Source: Deinandra increscens subsp. villosa
Taxonomy: Eukaryota; Streptophyta; Magnoliopsida; Asterales; Asteraceae
Reading direction: 5' to 3'
Length of the DNA stretch: 64,000 bases
Assembly (NCBI GenBank): GCA_039602395.1
Contig: JBCNJP010000006.1
Coordinates: 10,776,952 to 10,840,951, forward strand
In this document: positions 22,526 to 34,254 of the stretch, in pieces
Position numbering within the stretch: position 1 is the stretch's first letter
Layout of the letters: the number at the start of each line of letters is the position of its first letter
The notes under the pieces: generated by a model
Seen by the model: only the letters and a program-made list of their open reading frames with translations
Told to the model about the DNA's origin: nothing
The model's database searches: none
Program-made: the position numbers and the translations under genes

Positions 22526-24655
22526 TCATAAAAAACTCATACAGATTTTTAGATTTTCTGAAACTATAACATTTCTTCCCCTATTTTTATGAGACTTTTG
22601 AGATATAAACACACACATTTTTTTTAATTGAATAAAGCAAAAGAAATTGAAAACAAAAACTATGTACAAACTGTTTTGATCAGTGCATTCCTCGAAGGCA
22701 ATCATCCTCAGGCCTTCAACACACATTTCAAAATTTTGACGAAGAAGGGGTTTTGTGAAAAGGTCAGAAACATTTTGATCGGAGTTTACCTTTTCGAGCT
22801 GAATCAACTTCCTATCATAGCAATCATGGATGAAATGTACCTTGATATCTATGTGCTTTGTTTTGGAATATTGAACATGATTCTTGACAATTTGCAGAGC
22901 AGGAGCATTATAAAAAAATTGGCGTATTAAGGAATTCCATACCGTAGTCAGTGAGCTGATTCTGAATCCATACTACCTGCGAGCATCCAGCTGAAGCTGC
23001 CACATATTCAGCTTCTGCAGTTGATTTGGAAACAGTATGCTGCTTCTTGCTCTGCCATGAAATGAGTCTGTCTCCCAAATATTGACACCCACCAGTAGTA
23101 GATTTCCTGTCAAGATCACTACCTCCATAATCACTGTCAGTAAATTCAAATAATTGAAAATCAGTATTCTTAGGGTACCAAAGCCCAAGCTGAGGTCTGC
23201 CCTTCAGATACCTAAAAATATGTTTAACAACAGTTAAATGAGAGAGTTTAGGATTAGCCTGGTAGCGTGCACACACACACACTGCGTGCATGATATCTGG
23301 CCTGCTTGCTGTCAAATACATGAGTGACCCGATCATTGAACGATACATGAATTCACTCACTGATTCCCCATCTGCATCTGCTGTCTGTAGAGGCCGGGAT
23401 GCCATGGGAGTAGAGATGGGCTTGGAGTCCTGCATCTTATTCTTTTCCAGAATTTTATTCACATATTTTGCTTGATAAATGAGAATCCCAGATACATCTT
23501 GTTTAACTTGCAATGCCAAGAAAAAGTTCATCTCCCCTTGATCACTCATCTCAAATTTCTGTCTCATGATATCTTCAAATTCGGTGCATAACTCTTCATT
23601 TATTGACCCGTAGATGATGTCATCCACATAAACTTGCACCATAATGATATCTTCTTTCACCTTTTTTCTGAACAAGGTTTGATCAACCACTCCCCTTGTA
23701 TAACCATTCTCCACCAAATGTTTTGATAGAGTCTCATACCACGTGCGTGGAGCTTGATGCAAACCATATAGAGCTTTATCCAGAAGATACACGTGATCTG
23801 GACGTTCCTCGTCCACAAACCCTGGCGGTTGAGCCACATAGACCTCTTCATTCATTTAAGCATAAAGAAAAGCTGTCTTTACATCAATCTGATGCACAGT
23901 GAAGTTGAGATACGTTGCTACTGCAAGGAATATTCGAAATGCTTCCAATCTAGCCACTGGTGCATACACCTCATCATAATCGATCCCGTAAACCTGTCTA
24001 TGACCTTGGACAATCAACCTGGCTTTGTTCCTCACAATTACACCTGTATCATCTTTCTTGTTCTTATATAACCATCTTGTGGGTATAACCTTCTTATTTT
24101 CTGGTCTTTTCACTAGATACCACACACCTAATTTTGAAAATTGATTCAATTCATCGTGCATAGCCTCCATCCAACTCCGATCTTTAAGTGCTACCATCAC
24201 ATTTGGAGGCTCTATCTGAGAGATAAAACATGAGAACATGCAGAAGTTGATGTCACCCATGCGGCTTCTAGTAGTGACACCTGCTGACACTGGTCCAACC
24301 ACATTGCTAAGAGGATGATCTCTGTTGATTCTTGTTGCTTAAACATCTGATACTGAAACAAAGACAGGCAGATTAGTATCATTAATATTATCATTCATAC
24401 CTTGGGTTTCTTTCTCCTTCTAATCATCATGAGTTCCTGAAGATTCTGGAACATCCGCATTATCATCCTTAGAAGCTGCTGCTGATACATTATCACTAAC
24501 ATTTTCCACAGATGGCCTTGCTTGAGGAGTTGGAGCAATAATGTCTTCTTCTTCTACCAGACTAGGAAACATATTTGAGAAATTGAAACCTTCAAACAAT
24601 GACCCATAATCAAAGATCTAGTCTGGCCCATTTCCAGCATCAGTAGGATTGTCTT
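22526..24655 (-). pseudogene. pol: Element A pol: reverse transcriptase and RNase H
   Basis: Copies element RNA to DNA. On the minus strand the linker after integrase is followed by the RT (WMEAMHDELNQF onset near 24165; catalytic YVDD at 23619-23630) and RNase H (DSDYGGSDLDRKSTTGG, SKSTAEAEYVAASAG) to about 22690. Breaks include a stop at 23856-23858, a stop in the linker near 24617, a further stop near 24420, and a small deletion with frame loss near 22910-22925. Strongly similar to the element C pol. Confidence 0.88.
22574..22592 (-). other. Internal polypurine tract-like site after pol (element A)
   Basis: The minus strand reads AAAATAGGGGAAGAAAT, close to the 3' polypurine tract of these elements (TAGGGGAAGAT). 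It lies just after pol rather than next to the LTR. Element C has the same site at 32793-32809. Confidence 0.5.
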
Positions 24656-25056
24656 TGTTGGGCTATATTTTATTGAGGCATGAACATTAGTTATTGGGCT
24701 AGCTTTAGTTGGTTTGGGCTTAGTTAGTTATTGTTTTGAGCCATGTGGGCCGATTTTGTTATGATTATGATTGGGCCTAATGTGTTTACTATTGGGCTAG
24801 GTTATTGTAAGAGGCACTATATAAGCCTCATGTGTTTATGATTTACACAAGCTTTTCAATACACTTTTGCTGTTTACGATTTCTGCATTCTTAGTGTTTA
24901 CGATCAGCTTCACTTGTAGTGTTTATCATTGAAGATTCAATCTTTCTCATAGATTGAATCTATTTCTTCTACTTGTTTCTTGAATCAATCGCATTTGAGG
25001 TTTCCGCACTCATTTGTGATCAAATATCGTGTTGTCGGTTTGATCTCGGACCAACA
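24656..25056 (+). repeat. Element C 5' LTR
   Basis: 401 bp, ends TGTTGGGCTA and GGACCAACA. TATA box TATATAAG at 24818-24825. Two GTTTACGAT words follow the TATA box, at about 24872 and 24898. Confidence 0.96.
24818..24825 (+). promoter_or_regulatory. Element C LTR TATA box
   Basis: TATATAAG in the 5' LTR, repeated in the 3' LTR, about 160 bp after the LTR start. It is the likely promoter of the genomic RNA. Confidence 0.7.
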
Positions 25057-25058
25057 AT

Positions 25059-25070
25059 TGGTATCAGAGC
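25059..25070 (+). other. Element C primer binding site
   Basis: TGGTATCAGAGC two bases after the LTR, complementary to the initiator methionine tRNA 3' end. Confidence 0.93.
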
Positions 25071-25623
25071 CAAGAATCATTGATTCGAGGCTCACACGAT
25101 ATTGATTCAAGCAGATTTCTGGGTTAAAGTTCTTGTTATTGAAGATTTGAAGGGTTTCTGGGTGATTACGATTTCTGTTGCTGCTGTTCTTCGTGATTAC
25201 GATTGAGTTTTCTGGGTTTCAGCGTGTTTACGACTTCTGCAGTTGAACATCTTCATCATCATTGAGTTTACGATTTCAAGACAGGACCTTTATCGTGTTT
25301 ACGATCCGCTGGTTTTGTGTTTACGACTTTACCTTATCGTGATTGTCATTTACGATTTTGTGTGATCGGAATCGGTGTCGTAATCTGTGTTTACGACTCA
25401 CTCGTATCGGAAATGGTGTTTACGACTATCGGAGTCGTAATCATCTATCGTAATCAGTGTTTACGATATTTTCAGTCGGTTAAGTGTTTGCGATTTTGGG
25501 CCTAATCGGAAACAGGTGTTCACGATCGTAATCAGCTATTTACGATCGTAATCAAGTGATTTACATCGTAATCTCAGTTTTTGGACGTTTGGACTTTAGA
25601 TTTAGGTTCCCTTTGCTATCGTA
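25071..25623 (+). promoter_or_regulatory. Element C leader with TTTACGAT motif array
   Basis: Untranslated leader in which (G)TTTACGA(T/C) and its complement recur more than a dozen times up to about 25575, at irregular spacing. The same word is in the LTR and again downstream of the internal aORF TATA box. No ORF. Confidence 0.7.
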
Positions 25624-28600
25624 ATGGATTTCGAACCAAGTATGTATCAGAAGCTGGATTTTGAAATTGGATCCATCACAAGCCCACCTAGACTCACCTC
25701 GGCGGATAACTTTTTGGAATAGAAATATCGGTTTGAAAACCACTTGAAGAGTGTTGACTTAAGATTGTGGAGAGCGGTGATTAATGGACCACATGTACCT
25801 ACACATGGAGAAGGAGCTAAAGCTGGAAAAGCTAAGACTGAAGAAGAGTTTGATGATGATGACTGGGAAAGATGCAACAAGGCTGAGAGGGCGTTTGCAA
25901 TTATGACCATGGCACTAACACCTGACATTGCTCAAGGATTTAAGCACTGCAAGACAGCGAAGGATCTCTGGAATGCTTTGATTGTGGCCTACGAGGGAAA
26001 TCCAGACATTAAGGCAAGTCGCAAGCAAATGTTGAAATAGAAATTCAATATGTTCAACCATATCCAAGGTGAATCTTTTGAAGCACAAGTGCAAAGGTTT
26101 GTGTCTCTGATGGCAGAAATGTCAAGCTATGGTGTGGAACCAGAATTTGAAGATAAGAATTTGAAGCTGCTGAATAGTTTACCAAAGTCTTCGAACACCA
26201 ATATCTCAATCATTAAGGATAAAAACAAGCTGAGTGAGCTGTCTCTTGATGAAATGATCAACAAACTCAAGTCCAAGCTAATTGATGAAAAGCAGAGAGA
26301 GTTGAACCATATAAGCTCTCTTAGTTTGGCGGGGAAATTAAATCAAGCTCTGTTGTCACAAGATGTGGAGGCTAAGCATGAAGTAAAGTCAACTGGAAAT
26401 GGATCAAGCTCAGTCGCAAAGTCAACTGCTTTTGTGGCTCAACCTCAAGGAAGTTCAAGTGGAAATGTCAACCCTGATGATACAAATGATCCCAATTTTG
26501 CTCTTGGTATGGGTTTTATGAACAGCTACCATGCTCTCATGGCCGGAACTCTTGTGCCTACTGATATGTTGTCTGGTGAGCTGAACCAGATAAATCCTGA
26601 AGATGTTGAGATGTTGGATGTCTCATGGCAGATGGCTATGGCAGTCTTCAGAGCAAAGAAATTCATGGCAAAGACAGGGAGAAACGTCTGGAAAGATCAA
26701 GACAAGATAAGGATGGGGTTTGACAAAAGCAAGCTGAGGTGCTACAATTGTGATGAATACTGGCATTTTGCTAGGGAGTGCACTAAGCCTAAGAAAGAGA
26801 AGGTCGAAGAGAAGAATGCTGCTGAGGTCAAAGGTAAGGTTGAAGCAACGGCTCTGGTTGTTCAGGAAGGAGGTGGTTATGATTGGACTCCTCAATTGAA
26901 AGAGTTTAGTATGTCTCATGCAATGATTGCTGCCATGGAAAGGGATGAAGATAAAGAGCATGCTTTTGTTGTGACTGAAGATGAACCTGAGGAGAGCCCG
27001 ATGGAGGAAAATGAAGCTTTAGCAGCAGATCACACCAAGGTATGTTCTAACCCTACTTGTGATCGTATACTTACTGGTCTTAGACAATTTTGCAAAAATT
27101 TTCAATTGGAATTGTTTGAGGTAAAATGTGAAAGGAGCTCATTTAAAGGTAGATGGCAAAAGAATGAAGAAAAGGTTAAAGCCTAGAAATTAGACATAGT
27201 GAAATATAAGAAACTAGCAACTGAGAACGCTTATCTATATGACAACGCTAAGTTAGAAATAGCTGAGCTTAGTAAGCAGATAGATGACCTTAAGCATAAA
27301 AACAATGAGTTGCAGGTGAAGCTTGATATGAATCTTATGAGAAGCAAAAGAATGTTACAGGCTAGTAAATCTCTGAACACATGCATAAATGATGTTAGAA
27401 TGGGTAAGGACAAAGGTGGCATAGGAATTAGCTTTGCAAACCAGAACGATGTTCCTCAAGATAAAACTAGAGATGTAATAGGAATGATCTTGGAGGAGGA
27501 TCAGATAGATAGATCTGCATCGGAAATGCATGAAGAAGGACCTCCCTTAGATAGTGACTTGGTTGGAGTGAAGCCCATGACAGAAGAGGAAATAGAAAAT
27601 GAAAAACACATGACTTATGGGTTGGGTGATAAGGATAGAGTGATGACAGACACGTGTGAAGCAGGTCCATCAAAGACTTCTCTGAATAATTGTGTGAGCT
27701 CTTCTGATGTATCTATTTATTGTGCAGATGAAGTAGAAATCAAAGACATTTCTAAGGAGGATGCAGAATGTCAGAGAGTGGAAGAGAGTCACGTGTCTAG
27801 TAGTTCTAGTGTTTATTTACCTAAGGATGATGTAATGGCACTTGTGTCAGAACTTGAAACATCCAAGTCAAAACGAATAGTTGTACCCGTGTTAAAAAAT
27901 GTTTCTGAATCAAATGAAAAAGTGACTGGTTTTAAAATTCGTGTGCCTAACCCAAAAATTGGCCGTGAGACCAAGCCCAAAGATTTTGTTGCTTATCCTC
28001 AGGTTGTGTCAGCTTTTAATAGAACAAACAAAACTAAATCAGAACAATTTTGTCTGATCACACAACCTGAAAGGGATACAAAACATGTGATACACAAGTG
28101 GGATGATAAGCCAGAGTGGAAATCATCATACCCAAGACATTCATATTTGTGTAGCCATGTAAATGGACCTAGACCTATGAATTGTTTTCAATGTGGGAAG
28201 CCATGACATTTTGCTGCAAACTGCTTAAATAGACCTTATCAACCATACTGTCCGCACAAGCCACGGACCAGTATGTTGCAGAAAATGATGGCAGGAGAAA
28301 AAAAAAACCAAAAACAACAAGCTTTGTCTAAGGGGAAGCAGATTTTAGAACCAATGAAGACTGAACAGTCTAAGGTTTTGAACACAAAAGCTCCGATGGC
28401 AAAGCATGTTGAAGAAAAGTGGAATGTGACTAGACCTTCAAACTCTTCTTACAAACCTAAGGGAGTTTATCAAAGAAAAGACAAAATGAAAACAAAACCT
28501 TTTGAGAAACAAGTGCCTAAAGTCAACCTTGTTGCTAAACCTAAGGGCAAAGCAATAATTGAAAAACCAAAAGTGGTCACTCAAACAAAACAGATGGTTT

Positions 28601-28905
28601 ATACTAAATTGAAACTTGAGTGGACACCTATTGTTAAGTCAAAAGGCAAAAAGGTCACATCTCCATCAAAGAAACAATCACCAGCAAAGAACTCAGCTAG
28701 CAGTTCTAACTCTCAGAAACAACCTACTTGGAAACCTAAAGTCAATGCTCAAATTTTGAGTAAACCTGAATCTAAAGCAGGAATGTCTTTCAAATTGGTT
28801 AACTACATTGACTCCAAAGGAGTGCCCAGATCAGTTATGACCTGGGTACAGAAATGTATAAGAAGAGCGATTAGTAAGAGAACTGCAGTACCGCGAAATA
28901 AATGA
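25624..28905 (+). pseudogene. gag: Element C gag polyprotein with multiple stops
   Basis: Start ATG 25624 (MDFEPSM) after the leader. One frame runs to 28905 with in-frame stops TAG 25720, TAG 26038, TAG 27184 and TGA 28204. Order: capsid-like region with AFAIMTMALTPDI and LWNALIVAYEGN; a first zinc knuckle (CYNCDEYWHFAREC) starting 26740; a long acidic and coiled-coil linker; a second knuckle starting 28183 whose central Gly codon is the TGA stop; and a Lys-rich tail. The knuckles are 481 codons apart. All three TAGs sit before AAA, as expected from CAG-to-TAG change. In its original state it would encode capsid and nucleocapsid. Confidence 0.86.
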
Positions 28906-29280
28906 ATTCTTACTGAATACGAAACTTTTTGTATGAATGTTACCATGATATTTTTTCTTTCTTTTTTATTTTTATGTTCCGTTTGTATGAATTTTCCCAT
29001 GCGTTGTTTTTCTTTCTTTTTTTTGTCAGTCGATCCATTTTTGAGCACTGTGAACTATCTGCTTTTTTAAAGATAGTTGTAAAAACATCAGAGCACGATA
29101 TCATAGTGTAGAACAGATATGTAGTAATATGGACCACTCTTTCTAGCGCTTTTCAAAAACATTTGCTTGCAATGTGTGGACAGGTCAAAGAGTACGCCCA
29201 CAAGAGCCTTCGTCCTATTACTAAAGTACACTGAACACTCACCCAATCTCGACATCAATTAGATCAACAAAACCAAACCA
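28906..29280 (+). other. Element C gag-pol gap
   Basis: T-rich sequence with several stops between the gag tail and the first protease-linked residues. I see no gene. Either a remnant linker or an acquired spacer. Confidence 0.5.
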
Positions 29281-32200
29281 TTGCCTGACGTGAACAGACG
29301 CTTTCACATTAGACTGTTTTATCCGGCTCCGTATAAAGCTTTCTTTACTCAAGCAAAGACGAAGCAAAACCTTTCTTTTCTTATGATTAGAGGGAAGGAT
29401 CACTCCAAAGCTTTGCCAAGTAGTTCTATCAACAATCTCTGGTATGTTGATAGCGGTTGCTCCCGACACATGACCGGAGACTTATCCCTATTGGAAGAGG
29501 TACAAGACTTCAATGGTGGAGGAGTATCTTTTGCAGGTGGGGTAGGTGGTAGAATCAGTAAGAAAGGGGTTGTGAAGAGTGGAAGCTTGACGTTTTCTGA
29601 CGTACACTATGTAGAGGAGCTGTCTCACAGTTTACTAAGTGTGTCGCAAATGTGTGATAAAGACTTTTCAGTCCTGTTCATCAAGAAGGAACGCATAATC
29701 CTCAAGCCAGGCTTCGAAATTCCAGAGGAGTGCATCTTAATGCGCACACCAAGAAGAGGAAATTCCTATCAGATGAATTTGGGCAAACCTCCAACTACAG
29801 AAGAAGCCTGTCTTATCTCAAAGCAGAATGAGAATTTAGCGTTATTATGGCATCGTCGCCTGGGGCATGCCAATATGAAGAATCTGTCTAAGCTGGCTAA
29901 AGGAGAGCACGTTAGAAATTTACCGATCAAAGATTTCTCGTCTGTGGAGAAATGTGTGGCTTGTGCTAAGGGGAAGCAACACAAGTTGCCACACCGTCCA
30001 AAGGTTGTTAACTCTGTCTCTTCTGTTCTTTAACTCTTACATATGGATCTTTTTGGTCCCATGCAGGTACAAAGCATCAGCAAGTTTTCTTATTGTCTCG
30101 TATTAGTGGATGACTATTCGCGTTATACTTGGGTCTTCTTTTTATCAAACAAGTACGAAACTCCGACCCTTGTAAAACAGTTCGTCACACTTTTAGAAAA
30201 CCAGCTGAACAAGAGAGTGAAGGGGATAAGAACTGACAATGGAACGGAATTCAAGAATGCAGAGTTGAACATGTTTTGTGGTGAGAAGGGTATTGAAAGG
30301 CAGTTCAGTGCTCCTTATACACCACAACAGAATGGAGTTGCAGAAAGAAGGAATAGGACACTCATTGAGGCAGCGAGAACGATGATGTGTGAGGCAAAAC
30401 TACCAATCTTCTTTTGGGCAGAAGTGGTGAATACAGCTTGTTATGTGCAAAATAGAGTACTTCTGAACAAGCGACACGAGAAGACTCCATATCAGATTGT
30501 TTATGGAGAAAAGCCAAGGGTGGGGTACTTCAAGACCTTCGGATGTCCATGCACGGTGCTAATTCAGTCCGATGTAGGGAAATTCGAAGCCAAAGCTGAT
30601 GAGTGCTATTTTGTCGGTTACTCAGCAAATAGTGCTTATCGCGTGTACAACAAAACCACCAAATTGATTATTGAAACCTTTGATGTGGATTGGATGGAGG
30701 ATAATCTAACTGATTCGGGTACTGGACCAGATTGGGTCTTTGACTACGGATCGCTGTTTGAAGGTTTCAAATTCTCCAATGTTCTCCACAATCTGGGAGA
30801 AGAAGAAGATATCACTGCTCCTAGTTCTGAAGTGAGGCCACATGTGGAAAGAGCATCGGCAGAGACGTCACGAAATTCCAATGCAAATGTTCCAGAATGT
30901 TCAGGAACACGCGATGCTCCAGTGGATTCTCAAGGCCCAGGTACGACTGATAATGTTAATAATACTAACTTGCCTGTTACTGCCTCAGTGCCTGATGTAC
31001 AAGAGAGTCGTATAAACAAAGATCATCCACTCGGTAACGTGGTAGGGCCAGTGACAGCAGGATTCACAACGAGAAGCCGCACTGGAAACATTAACTTCTG
31101 CATGTTCTCCTGTTTCATTTCCCAGATTGAGCCTCCAAATGTGATGGTTTCTCTCAAAGATCCAAATTGGATGGAGGCCATGCACAATGAACTGAATCAG
31201 TTCTCAAAGCTGGGAGTGTGGCGACTTGTGAAGAGGCCAGCTGACAAGAAGGTTATTCCTACGAGGTGGTTATATAAGAACAAAAAGGATGACACCGGAA
31301 TTATTGTCAGAAACAAGGCGAGATTGATAGTACAAGGGCACAGGCAAGTTCATGGGATTGACTACGATGAGGTATACGCTCCGGTGGCAAGATTAGAAGC
31401 AATTCGGATCTTTCTGGCTGTGGCATCGTATCTCAATTTTACGGTACATCAGATGGATGTGAAGACTGCCTTCCTTTATGCAGAGATGAATGAAGAGGTT
31501 TATGCAACTCAACCACCAGGGTTCATAGATGAAGAAAATCCTGATCATGTTTATCTGCTGGATAAGGCCTTGTATGGTTTGCATCAAGCTCCGCGCACCT
31601 GGTATGAAACTCTGTCCAATCACTTGGTGGAGAATGGATATACAAGAGGAGTGGTTGATCAAACGCTGTTCAGAAAGAGGGTGAAGGAAGACATAATCAT
31701 GGTGCAAGTTTATGTAGATGACATTATCTACGGATCAACAAGCGAGGAATTGTGCACTGAATTTGAAGAGATTATGAGGAAAAAGTTTGAAATGAGTGAC
31801 CAAGGTGAAATGAGTTTCTTTCTTGCATTACAAGTAAAACAGGATGAATCGGGAATTCTTATTCATCAGGCAAAGTATGTGAATGAGATTCTCGAGAAAT
31901 TCAAGATGCAGGATTGCAAGCCCATTTCCACTCCCATGGCATCCAGGCCACTTTTGTCAGCTGATCTTAATGGAGAACCAGTGAGTGAATTCCAGTATCG
32001 GTCGATGATTGGATCACTTATGTACTTGACAGCCAGCAGGCCAGACATCATGCATGCAGTTTGTGTGTGTGCACGCTATCAGGCCAACCCTAAACTTTCT
32101 CATTTATATGCTGTTAAGCGTATCTTTAGGTATCTGAAGGGCAAGCCTAGGCTTGGTCTTTGGTACCCAAAGAACACTGATTTTCAATTATATGCTTTTA

Positions 32201-32673
32201 CTGACAGTGACTATGGAGGTAGTGACCTTGGAGGTAGTGACCTTGACAGGAAATCTACTACTGGAGGATGTCAGTACCTGGGAGATAGGCTCATCTCATG
32301 GCAGAGCAAAAAGCAGCATACCGTATCAAAATCAATTGCCGAAGCTGAGTACGTGGCAGCATCTGCCGGTACTTCACAGGTAGTATGGATCCAAAACCAG
32401 CTCACAGATTACGGTATGGAATTCGTTAACACTCCTATCTTCTGTGATGATGTTGCTGCTCTGGAAATTGTAAAAAACCCTGTCCAACATTCCAAAACCA
32501 AGCATATAGACATAAAGGTTCATTTCATACGTGATTGCTATGATCGGGAGCTAATTCAACTTCAAAAGGTAAGCTCCGATCAGAATGTGTCGGACATTTT
32601 TACAAAACCCCTTCCTCGTCCAAATTTTGAATCATGTGTTGAAGGCCTAAAGATGATTGCCTTCGAGGAATGA
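29281..32673 (+). pseudogene. pol: Element C pol: protease, integrase, RT, RNase H
   Basis: One reading frame (the same frame as gag) with a single TAA stop at 30031-30033, so nearly intact. Aspartic protease DSG at 29449-29457 (WYVDSGCSRHMTGD). Integrase zinc finger (LWHRRLGHAN ... CVACAKG). Integrase catalytic Asp 30046, Asp 30235 and Glu 30343, an exact D-35-E spacing. RT with YVDD at 31711-31722. RNase H with a duplicated GGSDL unit at 32216-32245, absent in element A, and AEAEYVAASAG. It ends before the internal polypurine-like site. The start is uncertain, as no ATG precedes the protease in frame; translation would be from a gag-pol fusion or readthrough. Confidence 0.93.
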
Positions 32674-33900
32674 TCTGATCAAATTTTATTTGTAAATTTT
32701 TTTTCTTTTCAGAAAACTTTAAAAATATATATATATATATATATTTAGAAAATTTTAAAAAAAAAATAGTGTTTGTTTTCAAAAGCCTCATAAAAACAGG
32801 GGAAGAAATATCATTGTCTCAGAAAATCTAAAAAATATATGTTTGAAGTTTTTATGATGTCTTTTGTTTGCCTTGAGTTGTTAGGAAGTGATATAAATTT
32901 CCATGACGATCGGAGACTGACACGTGTAAGGCAGAAGTGAAAGACGTCTCAAAGATGATGTTCGGTAAGCTAAATCAAAAACAATGGTCATCCATTGTAA
33001 GTGCAGTAAACTTAACTCTTATATATGTTTAGGTTTCCATCCTAGTTTACATAGTTTAAAAAATTGAGACCCAGCAAAAATGGGTTGAGAGTGGTATTTA
33101 CCTAGTATTCACTTTCTCACACGCCATGTTTATACTGTAAATGACAACACCACAGAAAATAGAAAAAGATTTAAAAAAAGTATATGAAAATTGTGAAAAA
33201 GAAAAAGAAAAGAAAAGAAAATTATTCTGTTGGTCTTCTCTGCGTGCTTATGCGGCCGACCTGATCACCAACCGATAATCCATGAAAATAAGAAACAAGT
33301 GGTTGTCAAAGCAGTGTTGCATGGTTCCTCAAGTTGGGGGTTTGTGAATCCTCAATAAACTCTGAGGTTGGGTAGGTTTTGCTATGAACAATTGGGTGTG
33401 GGGACAGTTAAACATGACGGTAATTACGTACCACAACTTAAGCACTTAAAACTTTTAACTGGATGTGAGTTTATATGGTTTCAAAAATTTTGAGCAAATG
33501 TCTAGAGCGTCGAGTAACGGAAGCTGAAAAGGGTTCCTCGGTTAATGATTTGTCTGGTTTGATCCGTGAAAAACATCAATCTCAAGGTAAGTATGTTTTT
33601 GTCTAGTATTTAGATTATCTTGATTTTGTGCATTTTCAATTTTGTTTAGTCTTTAAATTTTTTAAAGTTTTATTTTATGATCAAGATCAGATACTCGGGG
33701 TATGAGTCTGAGGGGAAGTTTCGTAAATTCTCAAAAGTCAAATATTTTTCAAATGTTTATGAGAATTATCAAAGTTTGGGGTAAGCTTGTTTGATTTTAA
33801 AAGTTTGAGGGGTTAAGTGTAAGTTTGGTTTATCAAAACCTTTTGTTTTAAGAGGTTTGGGTGTTAAATAAAATGTCTTTGAATCATGAGGGGTCAAAAT
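32674..33900 (+). other. Element C spacer between pol and aORF promoter
   Basis: Non-coding. It holds an (AT)n run at 32722-32744, a polypurine-like AAAACAGGGGAAGAAA at 32793-32809, and an AAAAAG-rich tract near 33192-33222. Blocks align with 21765-22525 of element A. Confidence 0.6.
32793..32809 (+). other. Internal polypurine tract-like site after pol (element C)
   Basis: AAAAACAGGGGAAGAAA shortly after pol, resembling the terminal tract CTAGGGGAAGAT at 37354-37365. Conserved in element A at the same place. Confidence 0.5.
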
Positions 33901-34254
33901 GAAAATTTTTATAAACAAAACCAGGTTTCCGTTTCCTTTTCCTCATTTACGATCAATCCACCATCTCTCGTTTACGATTCCGCCCTCAAAGAAACCCTAG
34001 CCACCGCCACTCGCCGGAAAACCGATCTAACCCACCTCCAGCCGTCCTCTCTGAAATCCGAGCACACAGATGCCTTCGCAATCCATTTCTGACCTTAAAC
34101 CCTCCATCAATCGAGTGTTTCATCGTCTTTGTGTCAGCCCATTTGAAGATTTTGTGAATTTTTGTCCTCTCGGTGATCCTCTCTGTTCTTCTAACTCTTT
34201 TCGAGTCGATTTCGAGAGATTGGGAGTCGGTTTTGAGTTTATAACTCTTTAAAG
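33901..34254 (+). promoter_or_regulatory. Element C predicted internal promoter and 5' UTR exon for the aORF
   Basis: TATAAAC at 33910-33916, then a pyrimidine-rich start region (CCTTTTCCTCATTTACG), a telo-box-like AAACCCTAG with CACCGCCACTCGCCGG, and further C/T-rich UTR up to donor AAAG|GTAGTA at 34254/34255. This is the look of a plant gene 5' UTR, not of retroelement internal DNA. A 60-codon upstream ORF starts at 34070. Element A preserves the same order; element E has an independent version. Confidence 0.58.

Noticed and set aside
28929..29137. Small ORFs on both strands in the gag-pol gap of C
   Set aside because: T-rich low-complexity translations with no similarity to known domains; treated as spacer.
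34070..34252. 60-codon ORF in the predicted UTR exon of C as a separate small gene
   Set aside because: No counterpart is seen at the same place in element A; more likely a chance upstream ORF.
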